DNA of 46,918 nucleotides from an uncultured Saprospiraceae bacterium (GCA_937928575.1 CALFWW010000006.1:1-46918); one strand, 5' to 3'. Shown: positions 35,889-46,800, counted from the stretch's first letter. Made by a program: numbers and translations. The notes: a model not told the origin generated them from the letters alone.

Positions 35889-36601
35889 TATTGTAATGCT
35901 CTCAAGTACATTTGAATGGTATTGTGCATTCCGAAGTACAATGAATCTGAGATCAAAGCATGTCCGATAGATACCTCCAATAAATCAACCACTTCTTTTT
36001 GATAAAACTCCAAATTATCGAGATTCAAGTCATGCCCTGCATTTAATCCTATTTCCATTTCTTTGGCCAATTCACTGACCATCCGATGAGCTGCCACTGC
36101 TTTTTCAGGATCTTTTTCATATTGATTAGCAAAGTGTCCGGTATATAATTCAATGCGATCAGTACCACATTTTTTTGCACCTTCTAACATTGCTTTTTCA
36201 GGATTCAAAAAAATCGAAACACGAATTCCAGCATCTTGAAAATCACCAATTATTTTTTTCAAATGCTCCTCATTTTTAATCGTATCCCAACCGGTATCTG
36301 ACGTTAAAACATCTGGTGCATCTGGTACTAAAGTTACTTGATGTGGTTTATGATCCATCACGAGTTTTATAAAATCAGGAATTGGATTTCCTTCAATATT
36401 GAATTCAGTTTGCACCACTTCTTTCAATTTTGGAATGTCGTCGTAGCGGACATGACGTTGATCCGGACGAGGATGCACAGTAATACCTTGCGCACCAAAT
36501 CGTTCGCAATCTTTTGCTACTTCTACGAGATCTGGGAGATTGGCGCCTCTTGAATTTCGAATCAAAGCGACCTTATTGATATTTACGCTTAATCTTGTCA
36601 T
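35888..36601 (-). CDS. pdxJ: Pyridoxine 5'-phosphate synthase
   Basis: 237 residues, normal length for PdxJ. MTRLSVNINKVALIRNSRGA, GAQGITVHPRPDQRHVRYDD and VTLVPDAPDVLTSDTGWD are family signatures of the TIM-barrel enzyme that condenses 1-deoxyxylulose-5-phosphate with 3-amino-2-oxopropyl phosphate in vitamin B6 synthesis; GLNAGHDLNLDNL is the phosphate-binding end. It leads the operon with pabB and pabC; note that PabC itself needs PLP, the product of this branch. The operon promoter lies between 36602 and the divergent CPBP gene; no clear box was found. Confidence 0.95.
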   Translation of the reverse strand: MTRLSVNINKVALIRNSRGANLPDLVEVAKDCERFGAQGITVHPRPDQRHVRYDDIPKLKEVVQTEFNIEGNPIPDFIKLVMDHKPHQVTLVPDAPDVLTSDTGWDTIKNEEHLKKIIGDFQDAGIRVSIFLNPEKAMLEGAKKCGTDRIELYTGHFANQYEKDPEKAVAAHRMVSELAKEMEIGLNAGHDLNLDNLEFYQKEVVDLLEVSIGHALISDSLYFGMHNTIQMYLRALQ

Positions 36602-36792
36602 TTACTAAAAATTTCATTTTGAATGAATGCAGTATAAACCGTTTAAATTTTTTTGTTTGCCTGAATTATTTTGAACCATCAAAGACATAAAAGTTCATAA
36701 AAGGAGCACTTACCAGAACGAGAAGTTGGGCGTACATCATATAACATCCATTTTGGTATCCTCAATTGGCGCAAATTTAGTAAAATTACGTG

Positions 36793-37740
36793 ATGGAAAA
36801 CGGCATGCCACCTATTGACGAACAACCTTTACGTTCTTTTGACGAACCAGAATTGGAAAGGGAACCACCTTTTATGGTTAAAATAGGTTTTTTATTGCTA
36901 TGCATTTCCTTAGGTGCAATGGTTGGAGCAGCGATAATGTTGGGTTTGGGTCACCTATGGGATTTTGATTTAGCAGCCATGTTATACGAAGAAAGCACTT
37001 ATGATACTGCAAGTGGACGAAATAAAATTCGAGGTACTTTGTTGGTCAATCATTTAACGACTTTTGTCATTCCACCACTTATTTTTTGCTGGTTTTTTTA
37101 TCGGTCAAATTGGGGAGAATATTTGAAACTAAAAGTAGGACCCGACTCCATTAATATTTTAGTAGGTTCGTTGTTTATGTTTGCGGTGATGCCCGTTGCA
37201 CAATTAGCGATGTGGTTGAATAAAAAAATTCCGTTACCTGAGTGGATGCATATGATGGAAGAACAAAATTCAGCATTGGTTGCTAACATGCTACAAGCGG
37301 ATTCCACTTACGAACTCTTCTTTAATCTTCTTGTAGTTGCCGTCTTACCAGCGATCGGAGAGGAAATTTTATTTAGAGGAGTGATTCAAGAACAGATTGA
37401 GCGAAAAATAAAAAACGGAGTCGTTGCGGTATGGATTGCTGCTGCGATTTTCTCTGCCGTGCACATGCAGTTTGAAGGTTTTTTAGCGAGACTTGTTTTA
37501 GGAGCCGCATTGGGATATTTATTTTATTGGGCCAAGAATTTATGGGTTCCAATTATTGCTCATTTTTTGAATAATGGATTGCAGGTTGTTGCTGCCCATT
37601 TTTTTATGGAAGATCTGGAAGGATTGCAAGAACAAGCATCGGATCAATCACCCGTAGCTGCTGGGATCATTGGGTGCATTATTGTTTATTTCCTTGGCAA
37701 GTATCTTTGGAATTACAATAAAAATAGATTGTATCCATAA
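36793..37740 (+). CDS. CPBP-family intramembrane metalloprotease
   Basis: About 315 residues from ATG 36793 (a GTG three bases upstream would add one residue). A short acidic N-terminus (DEQPLRSFDEPELEREPPFM) is followed by about eight hydrophobic segments. The CPBP/Rce1 motifs are present: Glu190-Glu191-x3-Arg195 in IGEEILFRGVIQEQ, His224 in FSAVHMQ and His257/Asn260 in AHFLNNGLQ. These glutamyl-metalloproteases sit in the inner membrane; substrates in bacteria are mostly unknown. It is followed 26 bp later by cdsA on the same strand, so membrane-lipid synthesis is the surrounding theme. Confidence 0.9.
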   Translation: MENGMPPIDEQPLRSFDEPELEREPPFMVKIGFLLLCISLGAMVGAAIMLGLGHLWDFDLAAMLYEESTYDTASGRNKIRGTLLVNHLTTFVIPPLIFCWFFYRSNWGEYLKLKVGPDSINILVGSLFMFAVMPVAQLAMWLNKKIPLPEWMHMMEEQNSALVANMLQADSTYELFFNLLVVAVLPAIGEEILFRGVIQEQIERKIKNGVVAVWIAAAIFSAVHMQFEGFLARLVLGAALGYLFYWAKNLWVPIIAHFLNNGLQVVAAHFFMEDLEGLQEQASDQSPVAAGIIGCIIVYFLGKYLWNYNKNRLYP

Positions 37741-37766
37741 TGTTATAAAACAACTTTAAAAACAAT

Positions 37767-38594
37767 ATGAGTGGACTAGCACAACGCGTTGTAACAGCGT
37801 TCTTTTTTGTTGCGGTAATGGTTGGAGGAATATATGGTGGTCAAATTACATTTGCATTACTATTTGCACTCATTGCAATCATGTGTTTGTGGGAATTCCT
37901 AAATCTCACGTTGCCTAAAAATACGACCAGAAAAATAATTGGAGTCCTGATAGGATTATTTCCATTTGTAACGGTTGCACTATTGAAATTAGAGTTGATG
38001 CCAAATCCAGGAAAACATATTTTACACTGCTCCTTATTGCTGTTACCACTGGTATTTTTGATATTCATCTATGAGCTATTTACCAAATCAGAAAAGCCAT
38101 TTTCAAATCTCGGAATGTTAGTGTTAAGTGTCGTGTACATAGGACTCCCAATTGCTAGTATCAATTTTATTGCTTATGAAAGTGGCAGCTACAATCCGAA
38201 TATCTTGATGGGTATTTTGCTGCTTACCTGGACCAATGATACCTTTGCTTATTTTGTCGGTTCCAAATTGGGAAGAACAAAATTATTAGAAAGAATTTCA
38301 CCGAAAAAAACTTGGGAAGGAACGATGGGCGGTGCCGTTGGAACGATTGGATTGGGTGTCATTTTGAGTTACGTTTTTCCTGAAGTCGCACTTTTCAAAT
38401 GGATTGGATTGGCCATCATTGCATTTATCTTTGGCGGTATTGGTGACTTGATTGAATCGATGCTGAAAAGAAGTTTAGGAGTGAAAGATACGGGGACGAT
38501 TTTGCCTGGTCATGGTGGCTTTTTAGATCGCTTTGATGCCTTTATATTTATGTTACCGTTTGCTACTGCTTACTTATTATGGTTTAGCTATTAG
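37767..38594 (+). CDS. cdsA: Phosphatidate cytidylyltransferase
   Basis: 275 residues, an integral membrane protein with 7-8 hydrophobic helices. The C-terminal CDP-diacylglycerol synthase signature is clear: GDLIESMLKRSLGVKDTGTI followed by LPGHGGFLDRFDAFIFMLP; an ISPKKTWEGTMGG segment precedes it. It makes CDP-diacylglycerol from phosphatidate and CTP, the precursor for all phospholipids here. It lies between the CPBP protease (26 bp) and psd (125 bp), all on the plus strand, consistent with a lipid-membrane cluster. Confidence 0.95.
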   Translation: MSGLAQRVVTAFFFVAVMVGGIYGGQITFALLFALIAIMCLWEFLNLTLPKNTTRKIIGVLIGLFPFVTVALLKLELMPNPGKHILHCSLLLLPLVFLIFIYELFTKSEKPFSNLGMLVLSVVYIGLPIASINFIAYESGSYNPNILMGILLLTWTNDTFAYFVGSKLGRTKLLERISPKKTWEGTMGGAVGTIGLGVILSYVFPEVALFKWIGLAIIAFIFGGIGDLIESMLKRSLGVKDTGTILPGHGGFLDRFDAFIFMLPFATAYLLWFSY

Positions 38595-38663
38595 GTAGAA
38601 AATCTCAATAATTTTGTAGAAATCCTTAAAATATTCACAGAAACTACATCATTTCAAAAAACA

Positions 38664-38690
38664 TTGGTCGCGCTATTTTTCTTATTTTTG
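38664..38690 (+). promoter_or_regulatory. Putative promoter of psd
   Basis: TATTTTTG (38683-38690) fits the -7 consensus TAnnTTTG; a TTG at 38664-38666 lies 16 bp upstream, slightly closer than the usual 17-23 bp. The ATG is 30 bp downstream. Confidence 0.4.
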
Positions 38691-38719
38691 CGACTTCATT
38701 TTGACATAAAACAAACCAA

Positions 38720-39370
38720 ATGATTTTACATAAAGAAGGGTATAAAACGATGACTCTGGTCACCATTTTTTTAGTGGTGTTAAATCTTATTGTTGCGAAT
38801 TATCTGGCCTTCGCATTCTGGCCTCATCTTATTTTTTCTATCATCTTTTTTCTTGCTATCCTTAGTTTTTTTAGAAATCCGGATCGAACACTTAAATCTC
38901 CTAATAATAAATTGGTCTATGCACCTGCAGATGGAAAAATTGTGGTGATTGAAGAGACTTTAGAGTCGGAATATTTCAATGATAAAAGAAAGCAAGTTTC
39001 TATTTTCATGTCTCCTGCGAATGTACATGTCAACAGAAATCCAATTAGTGGTGTCGTCAATTATTTCAAATATCATCCTGGTAAATACCTTGTTGCATGG
39101 CATCCAAAATCTTCTACTGAAAACGAAAGAACTACAACTGTTATTGATAGCGGTAAGGAAGAAATACTGATGCGTCAAATTGCTGGTGCACTGGCAAAAC
39201 GTATTGTAAATTATGTCGACAAAGGAGTCAACGTAGTCCAAGGTGCCGATATGGGTTTTATTAAATTTGGATCGCGTGTAGATTTGTTTTTGCCTTTAGA
39301 TGCGAAGATCTTGGTGAAGCACGATCAAAAGGTGAAAGGGAATCGGACCGTCATTGCGGAGTTGAGCTGA
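38720..39370 (+). CDS. psd: Phosphatidylserine decarboxylase (short proenzyme)
   Basis: 216 residues, the short archaeal-type/Bacteroidota Psd. Two N-terminal hydrophobic segments (TLVTIFLVVLNLIVANYLAF) anchor it. Conserved text: RNPDRTLKSP, YAPADGKIVV, FMSPANVHVNRNPISG and the self-cleavage site GFIKFGSRVDLFLP, where Gly184-Ser185 would be cut to create the pyruvoyl group. It converts phosphatidylserine to phosphatidylethanolamine, downstream of cdsA. pssA is not in the window. A complex palindromic repeat follows the stop codon. Confidence 0.93.
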   Translation: MILHKEGYKTMTLVTIFLVVLNLIVANYLAFAFWPHLIFSIIFFLAILSFFRNPDRTLKSPNNKLVYAPADGKIVVIEETLESEYFNDKRKQVSIFMSPANVHVNRNPISGVVNYFKYHPGKYLVAWHPKSSTENERTTTVIDSGKEEILMRQIAGALAKRIVNYVDKGVNVVQGADMGFIKFGSRVDLFLPLDAKILVKHDQKVKGNRTVIAELS

Positions 39371-39413
39371 TTTTAAGATTGGACGATGAACGGTTGACGG
39401 TAGCACGATTGAT

Positions 39414-39664
39414 GGTGAACGGTAGCACCGAGGAATACGCGAGCGTCTGCGCTCCTTGGCTGCTAATGTCATGGAAATAGGCTTCATATTGTTACAATTT
39501 ATTCTGAATTATGCAATATACGCTTGTCATTCTGAGTATAGGCGCTATACTCAGAATGACAAGAGGTTAATTTAATATTATTCTGATAAAAATTGGATTA
39601 CTCTAAATTTTAACTGTCGAAAATCCTTATTTCCATGACATTGCCTCGCGCGCTACCGTTCACC
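39414..39664. repeat. Nested palindromic intergenic element
   Basis: Three concentric inverted repeats: outer GGTGAACGGTAGC (39414-39426) / GCTACCGTTCACC (39652-39664); middle GTCATGGAAATA (39468-39479) / TATTTCCATGAC (39628-39639); inner perfect 19-bp stem CTTGTCATTCTGAGTATAG / its complement around GCG (39523-39563). No protein is encoded between psd (ends 39370) and the TlpA gene (starts to be read at 41049, ends 39676). Confidence 0.8.
39534..39643 (+). repeat. 110-bp dispersed repeat, copy 2
   Basis: Second copy of the repeat at 5919-6028, nearly identical apart from a few bases (GGCG for GCGC at the palindrome centre, TTATTC for TTGATC, GGATTA for GAATTA). Here it is part of a larger nested inverted-repeat structure. 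The copies are 33.6 kb apart. Confidence 0.85.
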
Positions 39665-39675
39665 GTAAACCGCCC

Positions 39676-41049
39676 CTACTCCCTCACCAACTTATCAAAC
39701 TCCTCAAAAATATCACGTCCTTGTTTTTCACTGAGGTAAGAAAATTTCCCTTTTTTATTCACGATGTAATAGGCAGGAATCGAACCAATATCATACAACC
39801 TTTTCATGTCGTCAATATTAGTAGCCAGACAATTGGTACCGAGGATATTTTCTTTAGCCATTGAATTTCTCCATTTATCTTGGGTATCATCAATTGACAC
39901 ATTCAGCAGCACAACTCCATTTTGCTCGAGCTGTTTTCGGATGTCTTGAGATTTTCTAAAACCTTGCAAACAAGGTTTGCACCAACTCGCCCAAAAACTA
40001 ATATACACAACCCTACCTTTATAATCTGAAAGCTTGACTTTCCTGCCATTGTCCATGAGCACTTCAAAGTCAGGTGCTTCTGCTTCTGGCATAAATTGCA
40101 ATTCTCCTTCCAATCCATCAATCACCATTTGCGTAAATTGTGGATACGGATTTACATTTTTAAAATTTTCAAAACGATCGATTGCAAAGTTGGCATTATT
40201 AGATTTCTGATAGACGTTAACCATCATCAATGCTTGCATAAAGTACTTGGCTTTTCCTGTAAATTGTTTGGAAATATTTTCATAAATCAGGGTCTTGTCA
40301 GGATTTTCAAAATCTGTACTTATATTGTTATGTAATAAAATCGCTGTTAAATAATTAACTACATCTGGATGTTTGGTATCCAAATTATTTTTCACAGAAA
40401 ATCCTTGACCTGCATGCAAAACTTTTTTTAATTTTTTAGCATATAGCTCGTAACCCAATCGTTCTGTTTCTGCAACATACTCGATTTTTTTGAGGTAGAA
40501 ATCACTCAACATTTTTGAAATTGGTGCGTTGATAAGCGATTGCCTGGCATTATTTTCCCAATCATTAATCGATGTGAAATAGGATGATTGATCTAGGGTT
40601 TTTACTTTTTGTGCAATAGCTGCATCAAATTCAACATTAAAATAACGTGACTTGTAAATAGCTTTTTTGTCAGTGCTTCGAGTCCGATTATAGCTCGCAA
40701 TGTAATTGTTATTTTCATTCCCTTTTCCTTCGAATTGAAGCGTTTCATTCAGTCTAGTCGCATCAAATTTCATTTTCACGTCATCTCCTTTTTCTACATA
40801 CAACTCTAGCTCTTTTTTATCATAAATAAATTTCACAAATTGATCCTGATCGATGTCAAATGAAAAGACAACTTCATTGGTTGGACGCAATTTTAATTTA
40901 AAAAATTTTGACTCCACATCACCTGATTTTTGATAGACACAAGTGATAAATTGATCAGTAGGATTTTCAATAATGACGTTGTAATAAGTACTTTGAGCAG
41001 CAACAAAAAATGGGGTTATTAAACATAAAAAAAAGAGTACATTTTTCAT
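39676..41049 (-). CDS. TlpA-like thioredoxin-fold exported protein
   Basis: 457 residues. Signal peptide MKNVLFFLCLITPFFVAAQ; residues 20-320 are a Bacteroidota-specific helical/beta region of unknown function (including a DUF4369-like start: YYNVIIENPTDQFITCVYQK). The C-terminal ~130 residues are a thioredoxin-like domain with CxxC Cys357/Cys360 in SFWASWCKPCLQGF and APDFEVLMDNGRKVKLSDYK. It is likely a periplasmic or membrane-associated thiol-disulfide reductase. Single gene; the repeat element lies immediately downstream. Confidence 0.88.
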   Translation of the reverse strand: MKNVLFFLCLITPFFVAAQSTYYNVIIENPTDQFITCVYQKSGDVESKFFKLKLRPTNEVVFSFDIDQDQFVKFIYDKKELELYVEKGDDVKMKFDATRLNETLQFEGKGNENNNYIASYNRTRSTDKKAIYKSRYFNVEFDAAIAQKVKTLDQSSYFTSINDWENNARQSLINAPISKMLSDFYLKKIEYVAETERLGYELYAKKLKKVLHAGQGFSVKNNLDTKHPDVVNYLTAILLHNNISTDFENPDKTLIYENISKQFTGKAKYFMQALMMVNVYQKSNNANFAIDRFENFKNVNPYPQFTQMVIDGLEGELQFMPEAEAPDFEVLMDNGRKVKLSDYKGRVVYISFWASWCKPCLQGFRKSQDIRKQLEQNGVVLLNVSIDDTQDKWRNSMAKENILGTNCLATNIDDMKRLYDIGSIPAYYIVNKKGKFSYLSEKQGRDIFEEFDKLVRE

Positions 41050-41131
41050 TCTTTGTAAATTTTAAAAGTCTATTAATTGGCATTCATTTAATACAACACC
41101 ATCTTCAATTAAATTACTCATATTCATTCAA

Positions 41132-41671
41132 TTACGACACTGATACTTCTTTAGTATTCATCCATTTTTGAACCATAAAAACAACGACTCCTCCTAATAA
41201 TATTTTGAAAATAGCTCCAGGAATAAATGGGTACAAACCATACTCCAATGCCTTCTCAAATCCGTACATAAAGGTGAGTTGTAAAAGTCCGAAAAACAAG
41301 ATCACAATCGTTCCAATCGTCATAACGGCAACACATTGTAATAAATTCTTGTTCCAACCTTTTTCGTTTAGCATTCCAACGACAAAAGCAGCGAAAATAA
41401 ATCCGTATAAATACCCTCCACTTCCACTTGCTAGGGTTGCAAATCCACTAGCTCCATCCGCAAAAATGGGTAAGCCAAGTCCACCAATGAGAATGTATAA
41501 AATCATACAAAGGGTACCCCATTTTTTTCCAAGTAAATAACCAATAACTAAAACAGCAAAACTCTGCCCACTGATAGGAATCTCATTATTGTTGATGGGG
41601 ACAGCAATATCAACTTGCGCAGCAACGCTTAAAAATATAAGAGCGAAAATTAATAGGAATGGTTGCTTCAT
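41132..41671 (-). CDS. bioY: Biotin transporter BioY (S component of an ECF transporter)
   Basis: 179 residues, a membrane protein with about six hydrophobic segments. Family text: VPINNNEIPISGQSFAVLVIG, GTLCMILYILIGGLGLPIFA and ASGSGGYLYGFIFAAFVVG. BioY binds biotin; EcfA/EcfT partners would be encoded elsewhere, although some BioY proteins work alone. It lies downstream of lysS on the same strand, separated by a 290-bp array of AGACCGC inverted repeats. No biotin-operator palindrome for BirA was seen. Confidence 0.92.
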   Translation of the reverse strand: MKQPFLLIFALIFLSVAAQVDIAVPINNNEIPISGQSFAVLVIGYLLGKKWGTLCMILYILIGGLGLPIFADGASGFATLASGSGGYLYGFIFAAFVVGMLNEKGWNKNLLQCVAVMTIGTIVILFFGLLQLTFMYGFEKALEYGLYPFIPGAIFKILLGGVVVFMVQKWMNTKEVSVS

Positions 41672-41684
41672 GGTAGGATTTTTT

Positions 41685-41971
41685 AGACCGCAATTTTATT
41701 GCTTTTGAGACCGCAATATCGCTACGCTTATTGCTTTTAGACCGCCTTCGACTTTAAAGACCCGCTTCGCTGTAAGACCGCTGGCGCTTTAAGACTGCTT
41801 CTCGTGGAATTTAACTTTATCATTTCTTTTATACTTCCCGTTAGGCAAGTTCAAATTGAAAGAGAAGGTTAAATTTCACGGCAATCAGTCTTAAAGCAAA
41901 GCGGTCTAATAGCTCCAAGCGAAGTGAGGAACGGTCTTAAAGCCGAAGGCGGTCTTAAGCAATAGCGGTCT
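41685..41971. repeat. AGACCGC inverted-repeat array between lysS and bioY
   Basis: AGACCGC occurs at 41685, 41708, 41739 and 41775 with near-copies at 41758 and 41792. The complement GCGGTCT occurs at 41901, 41949 and 41965 with a near-copy at 41930. The two halves pair around a central region (CGTGGAATTTAAC at about 41815 against GTTAAATTTCACG at about 41868), so the whole 287 bp can fold as one long imperfect hairpin. It abuts the lysS stop by 2 bp. Confidence 0.85.
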
Positions 41972-41973
41972 AT

Positions 41974-43518
41974 TTAGTTCTCCTCAGTATCCCCCTCCTC
42001 CGCAGCTACCTGTTTTTTCTCTGCCTTCATCTGCGGGAAGAACAACACTTCCTGAATCGAAGTTTGGTTGGTCATCATCATGGTCAAACGATCGATACCG
42101 ATTCCCAAACCAGAAGTTGGTGGCATTCCATACTCCATAGCACGTAAAAAATCTTCATCTAAAACCATTGCTTCATCATCTCCTCGTTCTGCCAATTTTA
42201 GTTGATCTTCAAAACGTTCGCGTTGATCGATTGGATCATTTAACTCGGTGTACGCGTTGGCAATTTCTTTTCCATTGACAAATAATTCAAAGCGCTCTAC
42301 TAGACCTTCTTTGGAGCGATGCTTCTTGGCCAATGGGGTCATTTCGATTGGATAATCTGTCAAGAAGGTAGGTTGAATCAAGTGCCCTTCTACTTTCGCA
42401 CCGAAAATTTCATCCACCAATTTCCCTTTACCCATGGATGCATCTACTTCAATATGAAAATCTTTACACACTTTTCTCAGTGCTTCCTCATCCATTTCAG
42501 AAACGTCAATTCCAGCATATTCTTTGATAGAATCGTACATCGAAATTCTACGGTAAGGTGCTTTATATTCTATTTCCTGCTCTCCGTACTTTACTTTTGA
42601 TGAACCCGTCACTGCGATTGCAATTTCTTCTAACAATTCTTCTACCATCTCCATCATCCAGATGTAATCTTTGTAAGCGACATAGATTTCCATAGCGGTG
42701 AATTCAGGATTGTGGGTTCTATCCATTCCTTCATTTCTGAACATTTTTCCGAATTCGTAGACCCCATCAAAACCACCGACTATCAAACGTTTTAAGTACA
42801 ACTCATTTGCAATTCTCAGATACAATGGCATGTCCAATGTATTGTGATGCGTGGTAAACGGACGTGCAGCAGCACCTCCGTGAATTGGTTGCAAAATTGG
42901 TGTCTCCACCTCAATCCAACCTTGCTTGTTGAAGTAATTGCGCATTGTTGTCATCAACATATTTCTTTTCAGAAAAATCTCTTTGACATCCGGATTGACC
43001 GTTAAGTCAACATAACGTTGACGGTAACGTTGTTCTGGATCTGTGAAGGCATCATAAACTTTTCCATCTGCATCTGTTTTTACAATTGGAAGCGGACGTA
43101 CGGACTTACTTAGGAAAACAAATTCATTGGCACGGATACTTGTTTGTCCAGTCTTCGTGACAAATACATCTCCCTTTATTCCGATGTAATCACCGATGTC
43201 CAACAGTTTTTTAAAAACATCATTGTACAAAGTTTTGTCTTCATCTGGTGCAATCGTATCTCGTGCGATGTACACTTGAATACGTCCACTAGAATCTTGC
43301 AACTCCGCAAAAGAAGCTTTCCCCATGATTCGTTTATTCATCAATCGGCCTGCGACACTGATTCCTTGATAGTTTTTCTTTTCATCGTCATAATTTGCAA
43401 CGATATCTTTGGCCAAATCTGTTACTACAAATTGAGCTGCTGGGTAAGGATCAACTCCTAATTCCCTCATTTTTGCGAGTGCTTCGCGACGCACTATTTC
43501 TTGTTCTGACAATTGCAT
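41974..43518 (-). CDS. lysS: Lysyl-tRNA synthetase, class II
   Basis: 514 residues. N-terminal OB-fold anticodon-binding domain ([20 protein letters not shown]) and C-terminal class-II core with motif 2 [20 protein letters not shown] and motif 3 [13 protein letters not shown]. It charges tRNA-Lys. The last ~20 residues ([15 protein letters not shown]) form a short acidic tail beyond the usual end. Start [20 protein letters not shown] is the standard one for the family. No T-box or other leader was recognised upstream. Transcription leads into the AGACCGC array and bioY. Confidence 0.97.
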   Translation of the reverse strand: MQLSEQEIVRREALAKMRELGVDPYPAAQFVVTDLAKDIVANYDDEKKNYQGISVAGRLMNKRIMGKASFAELQDSSGRIQVYIARDTIAPDEDKTLYNDVFKKLLDIGDYIGIKGDVFVTKTGQTSIRANEFVFLSKSVRPLPIVKTDADGKVYDAFTDPEQRYRQRYVDLTVNPDVKEIFLKRNMLMTTMRNYFNKQGWIEVETPILQPIHGGAAARPFTTHHNTLDMPLYLRIANELYLKRLIVGGFDGVYEFGKMFRNEGMDRTHNPEFTAMEIYVAYKDYIWMMEMVEELLEEIAIAVTGSSKVKYGEQEIEYKAPYRRISMYDSIKEYAGIDVSEMDEEALRKVCKDFHIEVDASMGKGKLVDEIFGAKVEGHLIQPTFLTDYPIEMTPLAKKHRSKEGLVERFELFVNGKEIANAYTELNDPIDQRERFEDQLKLAERGDDEAMVLDEDFLRAMEYGMPPTSGLGIGIDRLTMMMTNQTSIQEVLFFPQMKAEKKQVAAEEGDTEEN

Positions 43519-43800
43519 AATTAGCTTTCTATGTTAGTATTTGAATAAAAATTATTGATAATAAGTTCAATATTCTGAAAAGTATGTAAAAATAAAATTA
43601 ATTCGGGGTATATACTAATATCCTAAATTATTGATTATTAGCAATTTAGATGTTAACACCAAATTTGATATGGTTATATTGATATCGGAAAAAACTAATC
43701 ACTAGTTAATGGGGTTCATTAAGGAATATATTTCCATTATTCTGTAACTTAGTGAGAGAGTAAAAGGCGCTTTTCCCAAACCCTTACTAACCTAGAACAA
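43519..43800. other. Divergent intergenic region, nothing identified
   Basis: 282 bp of AT-rich DNA between the lysS and secreted-repeat-protein starts. It must hold both promoters, but no convincing TAnnTTTG box was found on either strand. Confidence 0.4.
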
Positions 43801-46800
43801 ATGCAAAGATTTACATTGAAAAAGTACTTTAGTTACAACTTATTTCTCATAAATTTTCCATTGATAATACTGTTTTTTTTGCCCTCTCAACTTTATGGAC
43901 AATGCCCGGTTACCGATCCTGGATCAGGACTAACACCTGGCCTATACATTAATGAATTTTCTCAAGGCGTAACTGGAGCACAAGAATATATAGAATTAGT
44001 TGTTGTTGGCGATAGAACTTGTGAAAACGATTGTATAGATATCACGGGATGGATTGTGGACGATCATAATGGGTGGTTTGCGAATCCTCCTTGTGTTGGG
44101 ACTGGATGTGGAGGAATGGGAATTGCTGCTGGACATATCAGATTTAACTCAGATCCTCAGTGGCAATGCATACCTTATGGAACGCTGATTGTAATTTACA
44201 ATGCATGTGATGTAAACCCGTTACTTGTAGATGATCCAACAGATGCTGATGGTGATAATGCTTTTGTCATTGCTCACAGTAATTCATCTTATTTTGAATA
44301 TGGTGACGCACCTGTTAGTCCAACTGGCAGTTCAATTGGTATCGACACATATGCTGGCTCCAATTATTCGAGTACCTTTCCTAGCTGTAACGGCATCAGC
44401 TTTTCAGTTCAAGGTAGAAATGGTGGAGATGCCATTCATTTAGTTGCACCTGGAGACTTATCATCTTCATTTCATTCTCTTACTTATGGACTTGAAAATG
44501 CCAGTCCATTCCTTGGCGCTGATCTTTATTTTCCTACTTCTGGTTCCAACACATCTTACTTCAACAATAGTTTTGCAGGAGATCCAAGCAATCAAGGATC
44601 ATGGACAAATGGTACAGCAAGTTCTAATGAAACCCCCGGTATTGGTAATAATGCTGGTAATACAGATTGGATAAATTCAATGCTAATGGACCCACCACCT
44701 TTTGATACGGACTTTATGGAAGATCTAATTGTAGTGGATGAGACATGTGAAGGAGACATGAACGGATCTATAACCATAGATTTTAATATTGGCGGTACTC
44801 CTGGTTTGAACTATGAATGGTCTCATGATCCAGGTCTTAACAATGCTTCTGCTACAGGATTATCCGCCGGAGACTACACAGTCACTGTATGTGATGCATT
44901 GGGTTGTGACTCTGTTATGATGGCAACAATCAATGCTTCTCCTGTGCCTACTATTAGCCCAGCAGGTCCTTTGGAAGCATGTGATGCTGGTTCTGGTGAT
45001 GGTATTTTTAATCTAACATCATTAGATCTTACAATATTAGGAGCATCATCTGGAACTGTCAATTGGTGGACTGACCCTGCAGTTTCTATTCCTGCTACTC
45101 CTCCATTAGATACTTACAGTTCCAGCACAGGATCCGTTTATGCAAACATAACAGGACCTGCACCAGAAAATTGTGTTTCTAATGTTATAGAAATAAATTT
45201 GAATGTAGAAACCTCACCAACAGCCAACAACCAAACCTTTACCAACTGCGAAACACCTGGATCTGGTGGTCTAGCATCTTTCGATCTTACTAGCTTGAAT
45301 GATGCAGTGACAGGATCCACAGGAATTCCGGTCAGTTGGTGGGCTGATGCAGCTGCAACTAGTAGCCCAATTCCTAATACCACAAATTACAATACCAATG
45401 GTGCAACCCCAGTTTATGCAATTTATGAAGGACCAGCTCCAACAAACTGCCCATCCAATATCGCTGAAATAACGCTAAACGTGTTATCAGCACCAACTGC
45501 CAATCCAGCAAGTGCAGAAGCTTGCGATGATGGCACAACTAATGAATTCGACCTAACACAATTATCCGCAAGCGTAGGAGGCGGCGCAACAGTTACCTAT
45601 TATACCGATATGACTGCAATGACTCAAGTGCCAAATGACATGGCTTTTCCTGCAGTCACTGTTCCTGGGATCACAACTGTATATGCAGTAGCTACAAATA
45701 CAGATGGTTGCGATTCCGAACCTGTGACAATATCATTAGAAATATATGCTGCACCAACAACTTGTGCTGAATCGTTGGATGGATGTGATGATGGTACTGG
45801 ACAAGGAACTTTTGATTTAACTTTATTAGAAACAACTTCATGTTTTGATGGAAATTCCGTTATCTGGTATGAAGATGCAGCCGGGGGAACGATGGTTACG
45901 ACTCCATCAGCATACACCACCTCAAATTCAAATGTCTATGCAACCATTACTGAACCTACAAATAATTGTGAATCTGATATATTCCCCGTTGCACTCAATA
46001 TCGGAACATCACCAACAGCAGTTCCAATTACCATTTCATCCTGCACAGGAGATTTTGAATTAAATGATGCTTGTGATGGAGATGCAACCGCTCCTTGCAA
46101 TTACAGCGGTTCGATTGATCCTGCTGGAACGAATGATATTACATTTTATGGCTCAATGGCAGATGCGATGAACGGGACGATAATCGATCAATTATCGGAC
46201 CCATATAACGGAGTTGATGAAGAAATCATTTATGCAAGAGTTGAAGATCCGACTACAGGTTGTTATGATATTGCAGCAATCACACTTACATTAGGAACAG
46301 GTCCTTCTGTAAATGATATTACAATATCCTCTTGTAATGGCGATTGGAATCTAACACCAGAATGTGATGGCAATCCTTTTGACCCATGTTTGTATTCTAG
46401 TGATATTGACCCTTCAGCCTCTTTTGATTTAACATTCCACTTGAGCCAAACAGATGCTGAAGATGGTATAAATGATTTTACAGACGCTGCTTATCCAGGA
46501 TCTAATGGAGATATTATTTACGTCAGAGTAGAAGATGCCGCTAGTGGTTGTTTTTCTGTTGCCGAAGTTACCCTTAATTTATTATCAAGTCCAATTGCTC
46601 TAAATGTTGATTTAAATTCATGTGACGGAAATTTCATGTTAGACAACACCTGTGATGGAGATCTAACAAATTCTCCATGTGCAGAAATTCTGGGAGGAGG
46701 AACTGGAACCACTATTGATTTTTACAACAACTTAACTGACGCTCAAGACCAAATGAGTAATATCAATGGCATTAATTATATAGCATCCGATGGTGATCAA

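Noticed and set aside
41685-41971. Possible CRISPR array
   Set aside because: Units are 7 bp, spacers irregular (16-31 bp), and half are inverted; no cas genes nearby.
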